Assembly: GCF_001442615.1 (NCBI RefSeq)
Contig: NZ_LMXN01000006.1
Location: 62,001-126,000 of the forward strand
Direction: 5' to 3'
Origin: Algoriphagus resistens
GTDB lineage: Bacteria; Bacteroidota; Bacteroidia; Cytophagales; Cyclobacteriaceae
Length of the DNA stretch: 64,000 bases
Shown here: piece by piece, positions 36,724 to 46,280 of the stretch
Position numbering within the stretch: position 1 is the first letter of the stretch
Layout of the letters: every line of letters starts with the position of its first letter
The notes under the pieces: generated by a model
What the model was told of the DNA's origin: nothing
Database searches by the model: none
Seen by the model: the letters and a program-made list of their open reading frames with translations, nothing else
Position numbers and translations under genes: made by a program

Positions 36724-39201
36724 CTACTTGTACGTGAGCCAGGCAGTCGCGCTGCAGGCAGAGGTAGTTTTGAATCGGATCCAGCGGGATTGAAAAGTCT
36801 CTGGAAATTCAAAATGTATTGTTTCATTTGCAGGAACTTTGATTTCCTTATAAGTCATCCACGGGCCGTGTCCTATTGGTTCTACTTCAAGGATAAAGGT
36901 GATCTCCTGATCTGAATCATGGGAAAGGCTTAGGCTTTTTTGGTCATAAAACCCGATCAAATAGGGATCTGATGGGACATTCGCCTTTACCCGGGTATCC
37001 TTCCAAGGACCACCTGTTCCCGTAGGTTTGCCGAGTTTCCAAAGGTCATCGATTGCGCCTACCCAGACAGACGCCTTTCCATCTTCTGAAATAATGATAT
37101 GCTCCCCATCTTTGGCTCCCTTTTGGAGGCCTGATAATACCAAAAGCCCTCTGTAAGACGCAAAATCGTGCACCTTAAATTGGTGGGAAGCAACAGGACG
37201 GATCTTCGCAAAGCCATCTGCATTCTCTGCAGGGAGCTCATAAAACGTTCCGTGCGCGTTAAAAAGATCCCTTTCAGTAGCCACTTCACGGGCAATTCGC
37301 ATTGTCCCATTTACAGTAAGCGGGTCAAAAGCTTTCTCGCCCAACGGCAGGCGCCATCTTCTGCCCGAATCATCAATTACCAAAACAGATGAAGCATCCA
37401 CTGCAACCACTCCTTTTGCTATGGCAAACTTATCTTTGATAAAATCCGCAGTTTCAGGGTCATCTTTTTTTACAAGATTCATTTGCCCATCCAATTCATA
37501 GTAGCCGTTTTCCTGAAACGTCCCATCAACAAAAGTCCCGGAGAGAATTCCCAAAGCACGGCGGTTTTCGCCCAAACCGTACAGCAATCCTCCTGAGTAA
37601 TCCAGCTCCTTCAGCGTGGCCAGCCCATTAAAAAGCGCATCCGCAGACGAATAATACCTGCTTTGATCGGTGTATGTGAAATGTACAGTAGCCTTTATGT
37701 TTCTATCTGTTTTCACCCGTACCCATTCACCTACTTCATTTTCCCCGAATGCCACTTCGGCAGATTGACCGGGAGAAACCGTAATACTTTTCAGGGCTGT
37801 CCAGTTTCCATTGCCCAATTTATCAACTTCAAAATCAAAGGAGGCTTCACTTTCCCCTTCATTTTTCACCCAAGCCATGCGCTGATCCCAGCCGGCAAAC
37901 AAGAATGGGTCAGAAGGATTGTGTTTTACTATTTGTTCAGATATGTATAAGGCTCCCTCTGCGGTATTAGGTCCCAGCTGGTCCGGTCGGTCAATCGAGG
38001 TGAACCATAGGTTGGAATTGGACTGGCCCGGGCCTTCAATCCCACCCTTCACATTCCTTTTGTTCAGAAATTCTTTTTGGGCAGAATCATCACAGCCAAA
38101 TACCAACTGGTCATTCCATCTGGCATAATCCCCTATAACCTTTAAATAGGCTGATCTTGGACGTATCCCTGCAGTATTCTTAGAATTGAAACCCTGTGGA
38201 AAATCCCAGAACATTCCATGCATTGTCATCAAATACTCAGGAGTATCTTCTGTTCCTATATCTCTGATTCTCGGCCATTCAGTATTCCAGCCATGGGCGC
38301 CGTCGTAGCTATGGCTTGCCTTCGGCATTCTGTAAAATGACCACTTTCCATGATCTCTTGAAGCTAATAGTACAGATCTATGATCCCAGCCAGTTGCCCA
38401 AATCGGATCTGTTTCAGAATTGGGATTTCCATGGATTCCGCCTGGCCCAGTCACCTCCACAAACTGGTTTCTGCGGACTATTTTCCAATCTTTACCATCC
38501 CATTCAGCCAAAGCCCCAGCCTCAATATCGAATTGCTTAAGCGCTTCAGGCACATCCTCTCCATTATTGGAATATGCCAGCACGCCTTGGCCAGCGTATA
38601 AACCCTTACCGTGCGCCCCGACTAATAAAGGACTAAACTGTGCAGCGTTCCCCTGCTTTCTCACTACATTTCCATCAACGTAGAGCTGCTTGACTTCTAG
38701 AGAATGAACATCTACTTCATAGAAGCCCTCCTCCATCGTGCCATAATAGATTTTATTTTCTGGATCAGACAAATGTCGGGCGTTGCCCGTATGTCTTCCG
38801 GGCATAATTTCATAGGGTATTGTCCTGACATTCCCATCATCAGCTATGGCATAGGGACCGATAAACAATTGGTTGCTTTCATCATGGATCATCCTGTTGG
38901 CGGGTGTGCCGCCTATGCTTTCTTTTCTTACAATTTCATCTAGATCAGGAGTGATCTCATAGAGTTTATCAGAAGAACCAAAGGGCATATGAGGTGCATA
39001 GGTAATCACCCAAAGTCTGTCCCCCCAAGGCACGACTGCTCCGGTACCACATTCCCCTTCATCATTGTAGAAAGCTAAATGGGGATAAATCCCGCTGATC
39101 TGTCTGTGCTTACTTTTGCTTGAAACCTGGGCAATTATTGAATTGCTTACCAGGGTAAACAAGATAATAGGAAGTATAAATAAAAATCCGAAATATTTCA
39201 T
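36724..39201 (-). CDS. exported protein of unknown function in the PUL
   Basis: An 825-residue secreted protein (signal peptide 1-24). No family that I recognise. It is beta-strand rich, with repeated segments that read like propeller blades in the first 430 residues (for example GDRLWVITYAPHMPFGSSDKLY and DPIWATGWDHRSVLLASRDHG), and two similar modules: residues about 430-520 and the last 90 residues both have the pattern DPFLFAGWDQR/DPYLIGFYDQK then GNGNWTALKSITV/GHGPWMTYKEIKVP then WVRVKTDRN/WIRFKTTSA. The two modules look like an internal repeat, probably beta-sandwich binding domains. Its place right after SusD suggests a glycan-binding or glycan-cleaving surface role. Confidence 0.7.
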   Translation of the reverse strand: MKYFGFLFILPIILFTLVSNSIIAQVSSKSKHRQISGIYPHLAFYNDEGECGTGAVVPWGDRLWVITYAPHMPFGSSDKLYEITPDLDEIVRKESIGGTPANRMIHDESNQLFIGPYAIADDGNVRTIPYEIMPGRHTGNARHLSDPENKIYYGTMEEGFYEVDVHSLEVKQLYVDGNVVRKQGNAAQFSPLLVGAHGKGLYAGQGVLAYSNNGEDVPEALKQFDIEAGALAEWDGKDWKIVRRNQFVEVTGPGGIHGNPNSETDPIWATGWDHRSVLLASRDHGKWSFYRMPKASHSYDGAHGWNTEWPRIRDIGTEDTPEYLMTMHGMFWDFPQGFNSKNTAGIRPRSAYLKVIGDYARWNDQLVFGCDDSAQKEFLNKRNVKGGIEGPGQSNSNLWFTSIDRPDQLGPNTAEGALYISEQIVKHNPSDPFLFAGWDQRMAWVKNEGESEASFDFEVDKLGNGNWTALKSITVSPGQSAEVAFGENEVGEWVRVKTDRNIKATVHFTYTDQSRYYSSADALFNGLATLKELDYSGGLLYGLGENRRALGILSGTFVDGTFQENGYYELDGQMNLVKKDDPETADFIKDKFAIAKGVVAVDASSVLVIDDSGRRWRLPLGEKAFDPLTVNGTMRIAREVATERDLFNAHGTFYELPAENADGFAKIRPVASHQFKVHDFASYRGLLVLSGLQKGAKDGEHIIISEDGKASVWVGAIDDLWKLGKPTGTGGPWKDTRVKANVPSDPYLIGFYDQKSLSLSHDSDQEITFILEVEPIGHGPWMTYKEIKVPANETIHFEFPETFQSRWIRFKTTSACSATAWLTYK

Positions 39202-39334
39202 TGAGAGAAGGATTGGTAATCACTGTGTTCTAACTCTTAAATAAGTGATTTTAAGAAACAAAAACCTTTAAATAAGCCTATACCCCAAACCCAAACTAGT
39301 TACCGTTCGGGAGAAGCATAGGCCTTATAAAGGG

Positions 39335-41023
39335 TTAATAGCCTGGGTTTTGTTCAAGATTTTCATTGATCAAAATCTCTTTGGTAGGTATAGGCCATAG
39401 ATATTGTTTAGACCCATCGAATGACCTGATAGCCAACCTTTTCACCAAGCCTGCCTCATACATTGGGGATAAATCAGCAATGCCATTTTCATCAATTTCA
39501 GGAGTCATCGGAAAAAACCATGTCCCCGCATCCACTACTTTTTCCTTCAGTTCGACAGGATCCAGCAAGCCATAGATACTTTGGTTCAGTGCTTTTTCAG
39601 CAATTTGCCATCTGATCAGATCACGATACCTGTTTCCTTCAAAGGCAAATTCCATCCTACGTTCAAAACGGATAATTTCCCTAAGTTTTGCCTGATCCAT
39701 CGAGGTAACTGCCGGATAGGATGAATCATCTGAAACAGCTGCCCCATAGGCCCTGGCCCTGACGCTGTTGATTGCATCGAGTACTGATTGGTCTATCTGA
39801 CCCAATTCAATACTTGCTTCTGCATACATCAACAATACGTCCGCAAATCGCATAAGAATTCGATCATTCTCAGCATTGAAGTTTGGTAGCCAGTCCTCAT
39901 CGACCCCTTTCTGTAAAAGCAGACCGTTAAAAGAAGCAAAAGGCGCTACTGACCGAGTGTCATTGTTGGTTTGCTTTGTACCCGTATTGAAATTCATAAC
40001 CATCACAGAATCCGGATGAGGCTCATAGATAAAATTCAAATGTGTTGACCCAAACTCAACGATGGTTGAGGCGCACCTAGGATCTCTGTTTTCAAATGGA
40101 TTGTGAGGATCATATAGAGGAGATTCATCTATGGGAAGTCCGTCTGTACACAAGAACGCACTGAACAAATCCCATGAAGGAGCTTGGGCTCCTCCCCATC
40201 CACCGGCATTTCGAGGAAGGAAATCCCTGACATACCAGGTGACATTTAACGCTCTGGAACGTGGAATTGCAAAAATAACCTCGTTGGGATTTCTGGTCTG
40301 CGTAAGAAATAAGTCATCAAAATCCTCATGAAGCGTGTATTCCCCCAAATCCATGCATGCCTTTGCTGCTTCCCTGGCGACCTCCCAATCTCCCATTTCC
40401 AATGCAAAACGTGCCTTCATTGCCAATGCTGCACCTTTTGTCCCGCGCTTATTTTCTGAAGATCCATAGGCAAGCGGCAATAAGTCAGCAGCAAGGTCGA
40501 AATCACGGTAAACCGCTTCTTTAACCGTGTTTTTATCGGTCCTGGTCAATGTAAATGCTTCATCCAAAGTCAAAATATCCTCTGAATAAATGACATCACC
40601 GAAAAGAAAAACCATTTCCGCATACTTTTCTGCCCTCACAAATAATGAATTCCCCCTGAACTCATCAATGGTAGCCTGGGGTACGGTGCCTTCTACCTTG
40701 TCCAGGTTCAATAAAATGGTATTGCACCTGGCAATGACTTTATATGTGTTCGCCCAAAGGGTATTGATAGTTCCCCATTCCCCATTAATAGTAGCATTTG
40801 TAATGGGCGTCAATGCTTCTCTATTCGTGTAATCATCAGTCCAGCTATCGTTTAGATCAGTCCAGAAAACATCTCTAAAGAGATCGTTTACCGACATGTC
40901 TATCTCAGTTTCATTCGAGTACCAAGATTCACTTGATCCTTGAGAAAGCGGGTTCAGATCCAGGTCCGCACATGAAGCCAGTCCCAGTATTGCCCCTATA
41001 TAGATATATACTTTAGTTTTCAT
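39335..41023 (-). CDS. susD: SusD/RagB-family glycan-binding lipoprotein
   Basis: A 562-residue outer-membrane lipoprotein. The signal peptide ends in a lipobox (GLASC near residue 18, then ADLDLNPLSQ). The SusD fold is visible through its tetratricopeptide-like helices and the C-terminal RYRDLIRW… segment typical of the family. It begins 11 bp after the SusC gene. SusD caps the SusC channel and binds the glycan. It marks this cluster as a PUL. Confidence 0.97.
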   Translation of the reverse strand: MKTKVYIYIGAILGLASCADLDLNPLSQGSSESWYSNETEIDMSVNDLFRDVFWTDLNDSWTDDYTNREALTPITNATINGEWGTINTLWANTYKVIARCNTILLNLDKVEGTVPQATIDEFRGNSLFVRAEKYAEMVFLFGDVIYSEDILTLDEAFTLTRTDKNTVKEAVYRDFDLAADLLPLAYGSSENKRGTKGAALAMKARFALEMGDWEVAREAAKACMDLGEYTLHEDFDDLFLTQTRNPNEVIFAIPRSRALNVTWYVRDFLPRNAGGWGGAQAPSWDLFSAFLCTDGLPIDESPLYDPHNPFENRDPRCASTIVEFGSTHLNFIYEPHPDSVMVMNFNTGTKQTNNDTRSVAPFASFNGLLLQKGVDEDWLPNFNAENDRILMRFADVLLMYAEASIELGQIDQSVLDAINSVRARAYGAAVSDDSSYPAVTSMDQAKLREIIRFERRMEFAFEGNRYRDLIRWQIAEKALNQSIYGLLDPVELKEKVVDAGTWFFPMTPEIDENGIADLSPMYEAGLVKRLAIRSFDGSKQYLWPIPTKEILINENLEQNPGY

Positions 41024-41034
41024 TTTGCTTTTCT

Positions 41035-44000
41035 TTAGAATTGAATATTGGCACCCAAAACAAATGAGGACGTTATCGGATATCCTGAAAGGGCTACCTC
41101 AGGGTCCCAGCCCTTAGGATAACTGTTGATCGTAAAAACATCCGATGCGTTTCCGTAAACACGGATGCTTCTGATTCCCACACGCTGTAGAACAGCAGCT
41201 GGAATGGTATAACCCAATGAAATATTCTTCAGTCTGAAATATCCTCCATCAATCATCCAGAAATCAGACATGGCCATGTTGTTTCCATCGCTGGTTCTGG
41301 AAAGACGTGGATATCGGACATTCTGATTTTCTTCAGGAGTATTGTAGGTACTCCAATAATTTCCGTCGATGATTTTTGGTACATGTCCCCAGTTCTCAGG
41401 AAGTGGCTGGACCATCAATCCGCCCATTCTGTAGTTTTGGCTACCTACTCCCTGGATCACGAGTCCAAAGTCAAAGTTTTTGTAATTGAGTCTGATATTT
41501 CCTCCATATAAATAGCGAGGCATGCTTCCTCCCAATAACGTCCTGTCATATTCAGGTGAAATTTTTCCGTCAGGCACACCATTCGGCCCGCTAATGTCCT
41601 TGTATTTCACATCACCGGGACGGACAGAAGCATTGAGCACGGCAGAGTTATCTACTTCCTCCTGTGTCTGAAACAATCCATCTGATTGATAACCGTACCA
41701 TTCATCAAATTGGCTACCTTCCATTCTTACCTGGCTTCCCAAAAATTGGATACCTCCTAGATCACCCATAGTGGATTTAAAATCAGAAAGGTTGAAGCCC
41801 ACAGAATATCCCAACTCCCCAATATCATCAGCCCAACTTAATTCAAATTCCCATCCATTGGTGTACATTTTACCAGTATTCTGATCTGGATTGTCAAAAC
41901 CAATGTAATCGGGAATCTCTAATGGGAGAAGCATGTCGCTGGTTGTTTTCTTAAAGTACTCACCCGACACCATCAGACGATAGTTAAAGAAATTTGCATC
42001 CACCCCGATATTATAGGAGGCTGTCTTTTCCCAGCTGATGTCTGGAATAGCATATTGCCATTGGGCAGCAGATTGGGTTGACACTACATTGGATCCTTGA
42101 TGGAACAATACATTCGCAAAACCTATAGAAGATTGGTAGGGATAATTACCGATTCTCTCGTTGCCCAGTGTACCGTAGGAACCCCGGATTTTCAGAAATG
42201 AAACTACTTCATTCCCTTTGAGAAACTCTTCCTCAGAGAGCACCCATCCTAAAGAGAAGGACGGAAAGGATCCCCACCTATAATCTTCATCAAATCTTGA
42301 GGATCCGTCAAAACGAAGATTGGCCTGCATAAAATATTTCTCGCCATAATTGTAGGTCACTCTGCCGAAAAATGAATTGTATGCATTTTCATATGCACTA
42401 CCTGAGTTCCCACGGAATTCCAGTGGGCCTAAATCCAGGTATGGGAAATTATCAAGTAAATATTGATCTCTCGAAGCGCCAAGACTTTCATAAAAGGCAC
42501 TGTAGTTCTCATTACCGGCCAACAAATTCAGATTGTGTTTCCCATAGCTTTTATCATAGGTTGCCAAAAACTGGGTAGTCACCTGATGATTGTCATTTCT
42601 TGATTCCGAAAGACTGGTTGAATTGGCCCATTGAAGTGTCCCCATGTATACTGTAGGATCATCATAAGCATAATAAGGTACTCTTTTCTGAAAATTCTTC
42701 CCTTTGTTGAAGTTGAAATTAGGGGATAAAACAGCAGTCAGCTTTAAACCGTCAGTAACTTCATAATTAGCAGCCATTCTACCGCCAAACTGGTTTTCCC
42801 AGTTCTGTCTAAAACCTCCGTATTTAATTTGACCATAAATATTAGCTCCGGTCTTTCCCTCACCTACTCTACCATCCGACCATTCTGCCGCATAAATAGG
42901 CGCTGAAATAAACATATTATAAATAGGATCCATACTCGGGCGTTTGTTTACTTCCCTTCTGAAGAACATATCCATGGTCACACTTAAACGTTTGGTGATA
43001 TTGCCGTCAGTATTGATCCTCGCATTGATTCTATCAAAATCCTGTCCCATATATAAACCACCGAATCTATCGTAGACAATTGATGCCTTAGTCCGGATTG
43101 CCTCTCCTCCGCCTGATATATCTATCGCATGCCTTTGGCGGGGGGCACTGTTTTTTAAGATCAGATCAACCCAGTCAGTAATAGGGTACAAGTCAGGATT
43201 TTGGGCATTCAATTCATAATAATTGTCTATCTGATCTTTAGGATATTGAGGATACTCATTTTCGTTATTTCCGTTATCGTTCCACCTGAGCTCATTTGCA
43301 ATCTCCATATAGCGTTGTACATCAACATATTCTGGTAAAGTAGTAGGAACTTCCATACCATATTCAAAATTGTAATTTAAACTCAGCTCTCCTTTTTTTG
43401 CCCGCTTGGTAGTGACTACGATAACACCTGCTGCCGCACGTGCCCCATAGATGGAAGCAGAAGCAGCATCCTTCAGCACAGAAATACTTTCAATGTCATT
43501 GGAATTTATATTGTCTATACTGCTAACCGGAACACCATCCATAATGATGAGCGGATTGCTGTCACCTATAGTGGTTATTCCCCGTATCCTTATACTCGCT
43601 GAGGCTCCCGGAGCATTATTGTTCCTAGTCACCATGACCCCTGGGACTGTCCCTTGGAGTGCCTGTGATACCTGTGAGGTCTTTCGCTCGGTCAAATCCC
43701 TTCCTGAAATGGTAGAAACTGCACCTGTCAAATCACTTTTCTTTTGAGTTCCATATCCAACCACTACCACTTCCTCAAGATCTGAAAGATTTTCTCCCAA
43801 GGTTGCGTTAATTACGGATTGATTACCCACGGGTACTTCTTGATTTTCAAACCCTATAAATGAAAATACCAGTACAGGATCAGTGACCCCATCCGGAATT
43901 GTAATTTGAAATTTTCCTTCCAGATCAGAAATAACCCCGATTGAAGTTCCTTTCAAGAGAATACTTGCTCCCGGCAAGGCATCTCCATTTGAATCTTTGA

Positions 44001-44145
44001 CCATGCCAGTAATTAGTCTTTCATCCACTTCTTTCATCGATCCGAGATGGAAAATAGATGTTGAGGCAAACACTTCGTTGGAAAAAGGTGGATGCCAAAC
44101 AAGCAGTAAAAGCATTGCCAGCACCAGCAGTAATTTTCTATTCAT
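41035..44145 (-). CDS. susC: SusC/RagA-family TonB-dependent transporter
   Basis: A 1036-residue outer-membrane transporter. A signal peptide is followed by a carboxypeptidase-regulatory-like domain (ITGMVKDSNGDALPGASILL), the plug with the typical VVVGYGTQKKSDLTGAVS and GASASIRIRGITT signatures, and a 22-stranded barrel ending in a phenylalanine (GANIQF). It imports the glycan fragment together with SusD. It is the first gene of the long minus-strand block; a LacI-type operator lies about 140 bp upstream. Confidence 0.97.
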   Translation of the reverse strand: MNRKLLLVLAMLLLLVWHPPFSNEVFASTSIFHLGSMKEVDERLITGMVKDSNGDALPGASILLKGTSIGVISDLEGKFQITIPDGVTDPVLVFSFIGFENQEVPVGNQSVINATLGENLSDLEEVVVVGYGTQKKSDLTGAVSTISGRDLTERKTSQVSQALQGTVPGVMVTRNNNAPGASASIRIRGITTIGDSNPLIIMDGVPVSSIDNINSNDIESISVLKDAASASIYGARAAAGVIVVTTKRAKKGELSLNYNFEYGMEVPTTLPEYVDVQRYMEIANELRWNDNGNNENEYPQYPKDQIDNYYELNAQNPDLYPITDWVDLILKNSAPRQRHAIDISGGGEAIRTKASIVYDRFGGLYMGQDFDRINARINTDGNITKRLSVTMDMFFRREVNKRPSMDPIYNMFISAPIYAAEWSDGRVGEGKTGANIYGQIKYGGFRQNWENQFGGRMAANYEVTDGLKLTAVLSPNFNFNKGKNFQKRVPYYAYDDPTVYMGTLQWANSTSLSESRNDNHQVTTQFLATYDKSYGKHNLNLLAGNENYSAFYESLGASRDQYLLDNFPYLDLGPLEFRGNSGSAYENAYNSFFGRVTYNYGEKYFMQANLRFDGSSRFDEDYRWGSFPSFSLGWVLSEEEFLKGNEVVSFLKIRGSYGTLGNERIGNYPYQSSIGFANVLFHQGSNVVSTQSAAQWQYAIPDISWEKTASYNIGVDANFFNYRLMVSGEYFKKTTSDMLLPLEIPDYIGFDNPDQNTGKMYTNGWEFELSWADDIGELGYSVGFNLSDFKSTMGDLGGIQFLGSQVRMEGSQFDEWYGYQSDGLFQTQEEVDNSAVLNASVRPGDVKYKDISGPNGVPDGKISPEYDRTLLGGSMPRYLYGGNIRLNYKNFDFGLVIQGVGSQNYRMGGLMVQPLPENWGHVPKIIDGNYWSTYNTPEENQNVRYPRLSRTSDGNNMAMSDFWMIDGGYFRLKNISLGYTIPAAVLQRVGIRSIRVYGNASDVFTINSYPKGWDPEVALSGYPITSSFVLGANIQF

Positions 44146-44629
44146 ACATCAGTTATTTTGGTAAAGTTCGGGTTATTGTTTTTCAATATATCAATTGAAA
44201 CAACTAGTTTATTGCACACAAGATACTTGTTTATAAAATAATAAATAAACATTATTTTATACTAATTTAAAATTTACATTGCAACCGTTACCGATAACGT
44301 TTACATTTACAAATAGCGTAAAAAAACATTCACAATTTTAACAAATTAATATCAGAATAAACGCTTAATCATCTTGAAAATAAAGAACTAAATTAAACAG
44401 TAACAACTTCGGCATATAATCAGAAATTCAATCAAACGGGAACCGAGATTTCGCTCTAATAGAATTTTGTAATTTAATATCTAATAAATTATATATCGCA
44501 CACTAAATTCAACTAGGGATCATAAAAACATGGGAACCTCTGCCAGTACCTTGAAAATATCACTTCTTATATCGGATAACCAATGATGTAAAAACAATTC
44601 CAAGAATAAAGAATATTTCAGAATACAAA
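44146..44629. other. susC promoter region with a LacI-type operator
   Basis: No gene. A 484-bp AT-rich gap between the TlpA-like gene and susC. It holds the operator-like site at 44286-44305. Candidates for a minus-strand -7 box, such as TATCTTG near 44229, match the TAnnTTTG consensus only in part. The rest (44320-44620) contains nothing I recognise. Confidence 0.6.
44286..44305. promoter_or_regulatory. LacI-family operator in front of susC
   Basis: The 20-bp sequence CGTTACCGATAACGTTTACA contains the inverted repeat CGTTA-CCGA-TAACG, typical of LacI-family operators. It matches the site in front of the FAD-oxidoreductase gene (48171-48190) at 18 of 20 positions. It lies about 140 bp upstream of the susC start. 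Confidence 0.75.
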
Positions 44630-45220
44630 TCAGTCTGTCAATAGCTTGTTTATTTTGGCAGTCAGCTCATTGATCAGCTCTTCATCTGATCCTGAAAATC
44701 CTTTTCCCCTGTACCTGATATTCCCGGAAGCGTCCAGAATAATCCGCTGGGGAAGAGTTGTGATCGCAAGTGCTTCGCTTAAGGATTTCTCACCTGCCAG
44801 GGGTCTATCCAGGTACACCTGCATATCAAAGCCTCTTTTATCTAAAAAATTATTAATAAAGGGTCCATCTCTCCCTACAACCTCCAGGGTGTTGATAAAC
44901 AGAAAGATTACATTTTCAATATCTTTAAAATTATCCTCTGTTTCAATCAGCGCCGGAAAAGATTTAATACATGGAGCACACCAAGTAGCCCAAAAATCCA
45001 TAACAACAACTTTTCCAAGCATATCTCTTTTCTGAAACGGTTTGCCGTTACTATCAATAATCCGGAAATCCGGAAATTCATTTTCAGCTGGATCGTATTG
45101 CTGGGCGTAAAGAGATGATTGGGTAGCAACATGTAATACCATACAAATAAACCAACCTAGTATAAATCGTTCAAAATGTATTTTCCTTTCCGTCCTCTTA
45201 GTTATCCCAATCCCGTTCAT
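44630..45220 (-). CDS. TlpA-like thioredoxin-fold protein
   Basis: A protein of about 196 residues with an N-terminal hydrophobic export signal and a TlpA/thioredoxin domain: the redox-active WCAPC motif and a cis-proline (TTLPQRIILD) are present. It probably reduces or forms disulfides, or handles oxidants, in the periplasm. The start is uncertain (45235 or 45220); both overlap the end of the preceding 360-residue gene, so translation is coupled. It closes a short operon with that gene and the exported FAD oxidoreductase. Confidence 0.85.
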   Translation of the reverse strand: MNGIGITKRTERKIHFERFILGWFICMVLHVATQSSLYAQQYDPAENEFPDFRIIDSNGKPFQKRDMLGKVVVMDFWATWCAPCIKSFPALIETEDNFKDIENVIFLFINTLEVVGRDGPFINNFLDKRGFDMQVYLDRPLAGEKSLSEALAITTLPQRIILDASGNIRYRGKGFSGSDEELINELTAKINKLLTD

Positions 45221-46280
45221 CGATAAGATATCCATAATTAAATTCAGTATTTTCAGCAGCCTCTCTTACATTTTTCTTGGTGACTGCTGTAAGCTTATTA
45301 TTATGCTCAATGATGTCCAAAAACTGCCTGGTCTGATTTCCGTTCATGCTGGTAATATATGAGCTAATGTATTCAATTGATTTGCTGCTTATATTTTTTG
45401 AAGTTGATAATTTATTAAACAGGGAAGTTTTGGTGTTTACATCAAAAAAATTAAACATAGCACAGACATCGTCCTGAACCGAAGCAGTATTCCACATCTC
45501 ATCAGGAATGTTTTTAAGTATATATTTTCTGGTCAAAGGAATACTTTCTTTTAAAGAGTTTAGCCAATGGCTTTTATAGATTGAATAATCATTTACCTTG
45601 AAATTATGGTAGGCAAACAGATTGTACCCTGATCTGTCTGAATTTAAAAGGGATACCATCAATGCTTTATCAAGTAGCTTCTTCGTATGACTGGAAAGCA
45701 TGTTTTTGATAGCCCCATTATATGCCAGATGCCAAAGGGTATAAGAAGAATATAACGCACCCTCTACTACCTCCTCTTTGATTTCCAGTGCTGTTGCCCC
45801 GGTGGTACCATCCACTACATCCGAGGCTTTGACTTTCTGCTTGTCGATCAGTTCGCTTTTTTCCTTGAATTTTAAAATGGAACCATCATTATTAAGCAGT
45901 TCATGGAGGCGGTCATAATCTTTCCCCGTAAACGGCTCGTGGTCAAATTTTGTCAAAGGATGTTGGGCAACTGTATCGTAGCCTACATATTCGCCGACCA
46001 GGTCCCAATACATTTTGACGTACATAATCTCACAGACCTCATCATCGCATACAGTAGTTCTAATATTGGATTGGTAAAACAGCGGTCTTTTTGATCCGGT
46101 GACCAATTCTACCGAAATGGGCTCGATCAACCCATCTTCCATCAGTTCGCCGATTATCGTTTTTTCGAAAGTATCCTCAATTTTAATCGGCAGATCAAAA
46201 TAAAGCGGATCTTCAGGTGCTACTTTGCCGTTGACTCCGGTACACAGTATAATTATCCCAACAGCTACAATCAGTCTCAC
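45198..46280 (-). CDS. exported protein of unknown function with an FMN-binding-like motif
   Basis: A 360-residue protein with a short signal peptide (MRLIVAVGIIILCTGVNG). Residues about 70-185 contain a cysteine pair (TTVCDDEVCEIMYVKMYWDL) and a segment VVDGTTGATALEIKEEVVEG that resembles the covalent FMN attachment motif of NqrC/RnfG-type domains (…D.xSGATxTS). The last 180 residues are helical, perhaps HEAT-like repeats. The start overlaps the upstream FAD-oxidoreductase stop by 4 bp and the end overlaps the TlpA gene. The FMN link is inference; no family is named. Confidence 0.65.
   Translation of the reverse strand: MRLIVAVGIIILCTGVNGKVAPEDPLYFDLPIKIEDTFEKTIIGELMEDGLIEPISVELVTGSKRPLFYQSNIRTTVCDDEVCEIMYVKMYWDLVGEYVGYDTVAQHPLTKFDHEPFTGKDYDRLHELLNNDGSILKFKEKSELIDKQKVKASDVVDGTTGATALEIKEEVVEGALYSSYTLWHLAYNGAIKNMLSSHTKKLLDKALMVSLLNSDRSGYNLFAYHNFKVNDYSIYKSHWLNSLKESIPLTRKYILKNIPDEMWNTASVQDDVCAMFNFFDVNTKTSLFNKLSTSKNISSKSIEYISSYITSMNGNQTRQFLDIIEHNNKLTAVTKKNVREAAENTEFNYGYLIDERDWDN

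Noticed and set aside
39300..39325. AGTTACCGTTCGG near the susD end as a third LacI operator
   Set aside because: It lacks the inverted half and the GTTTACA end shared by the two good sites.
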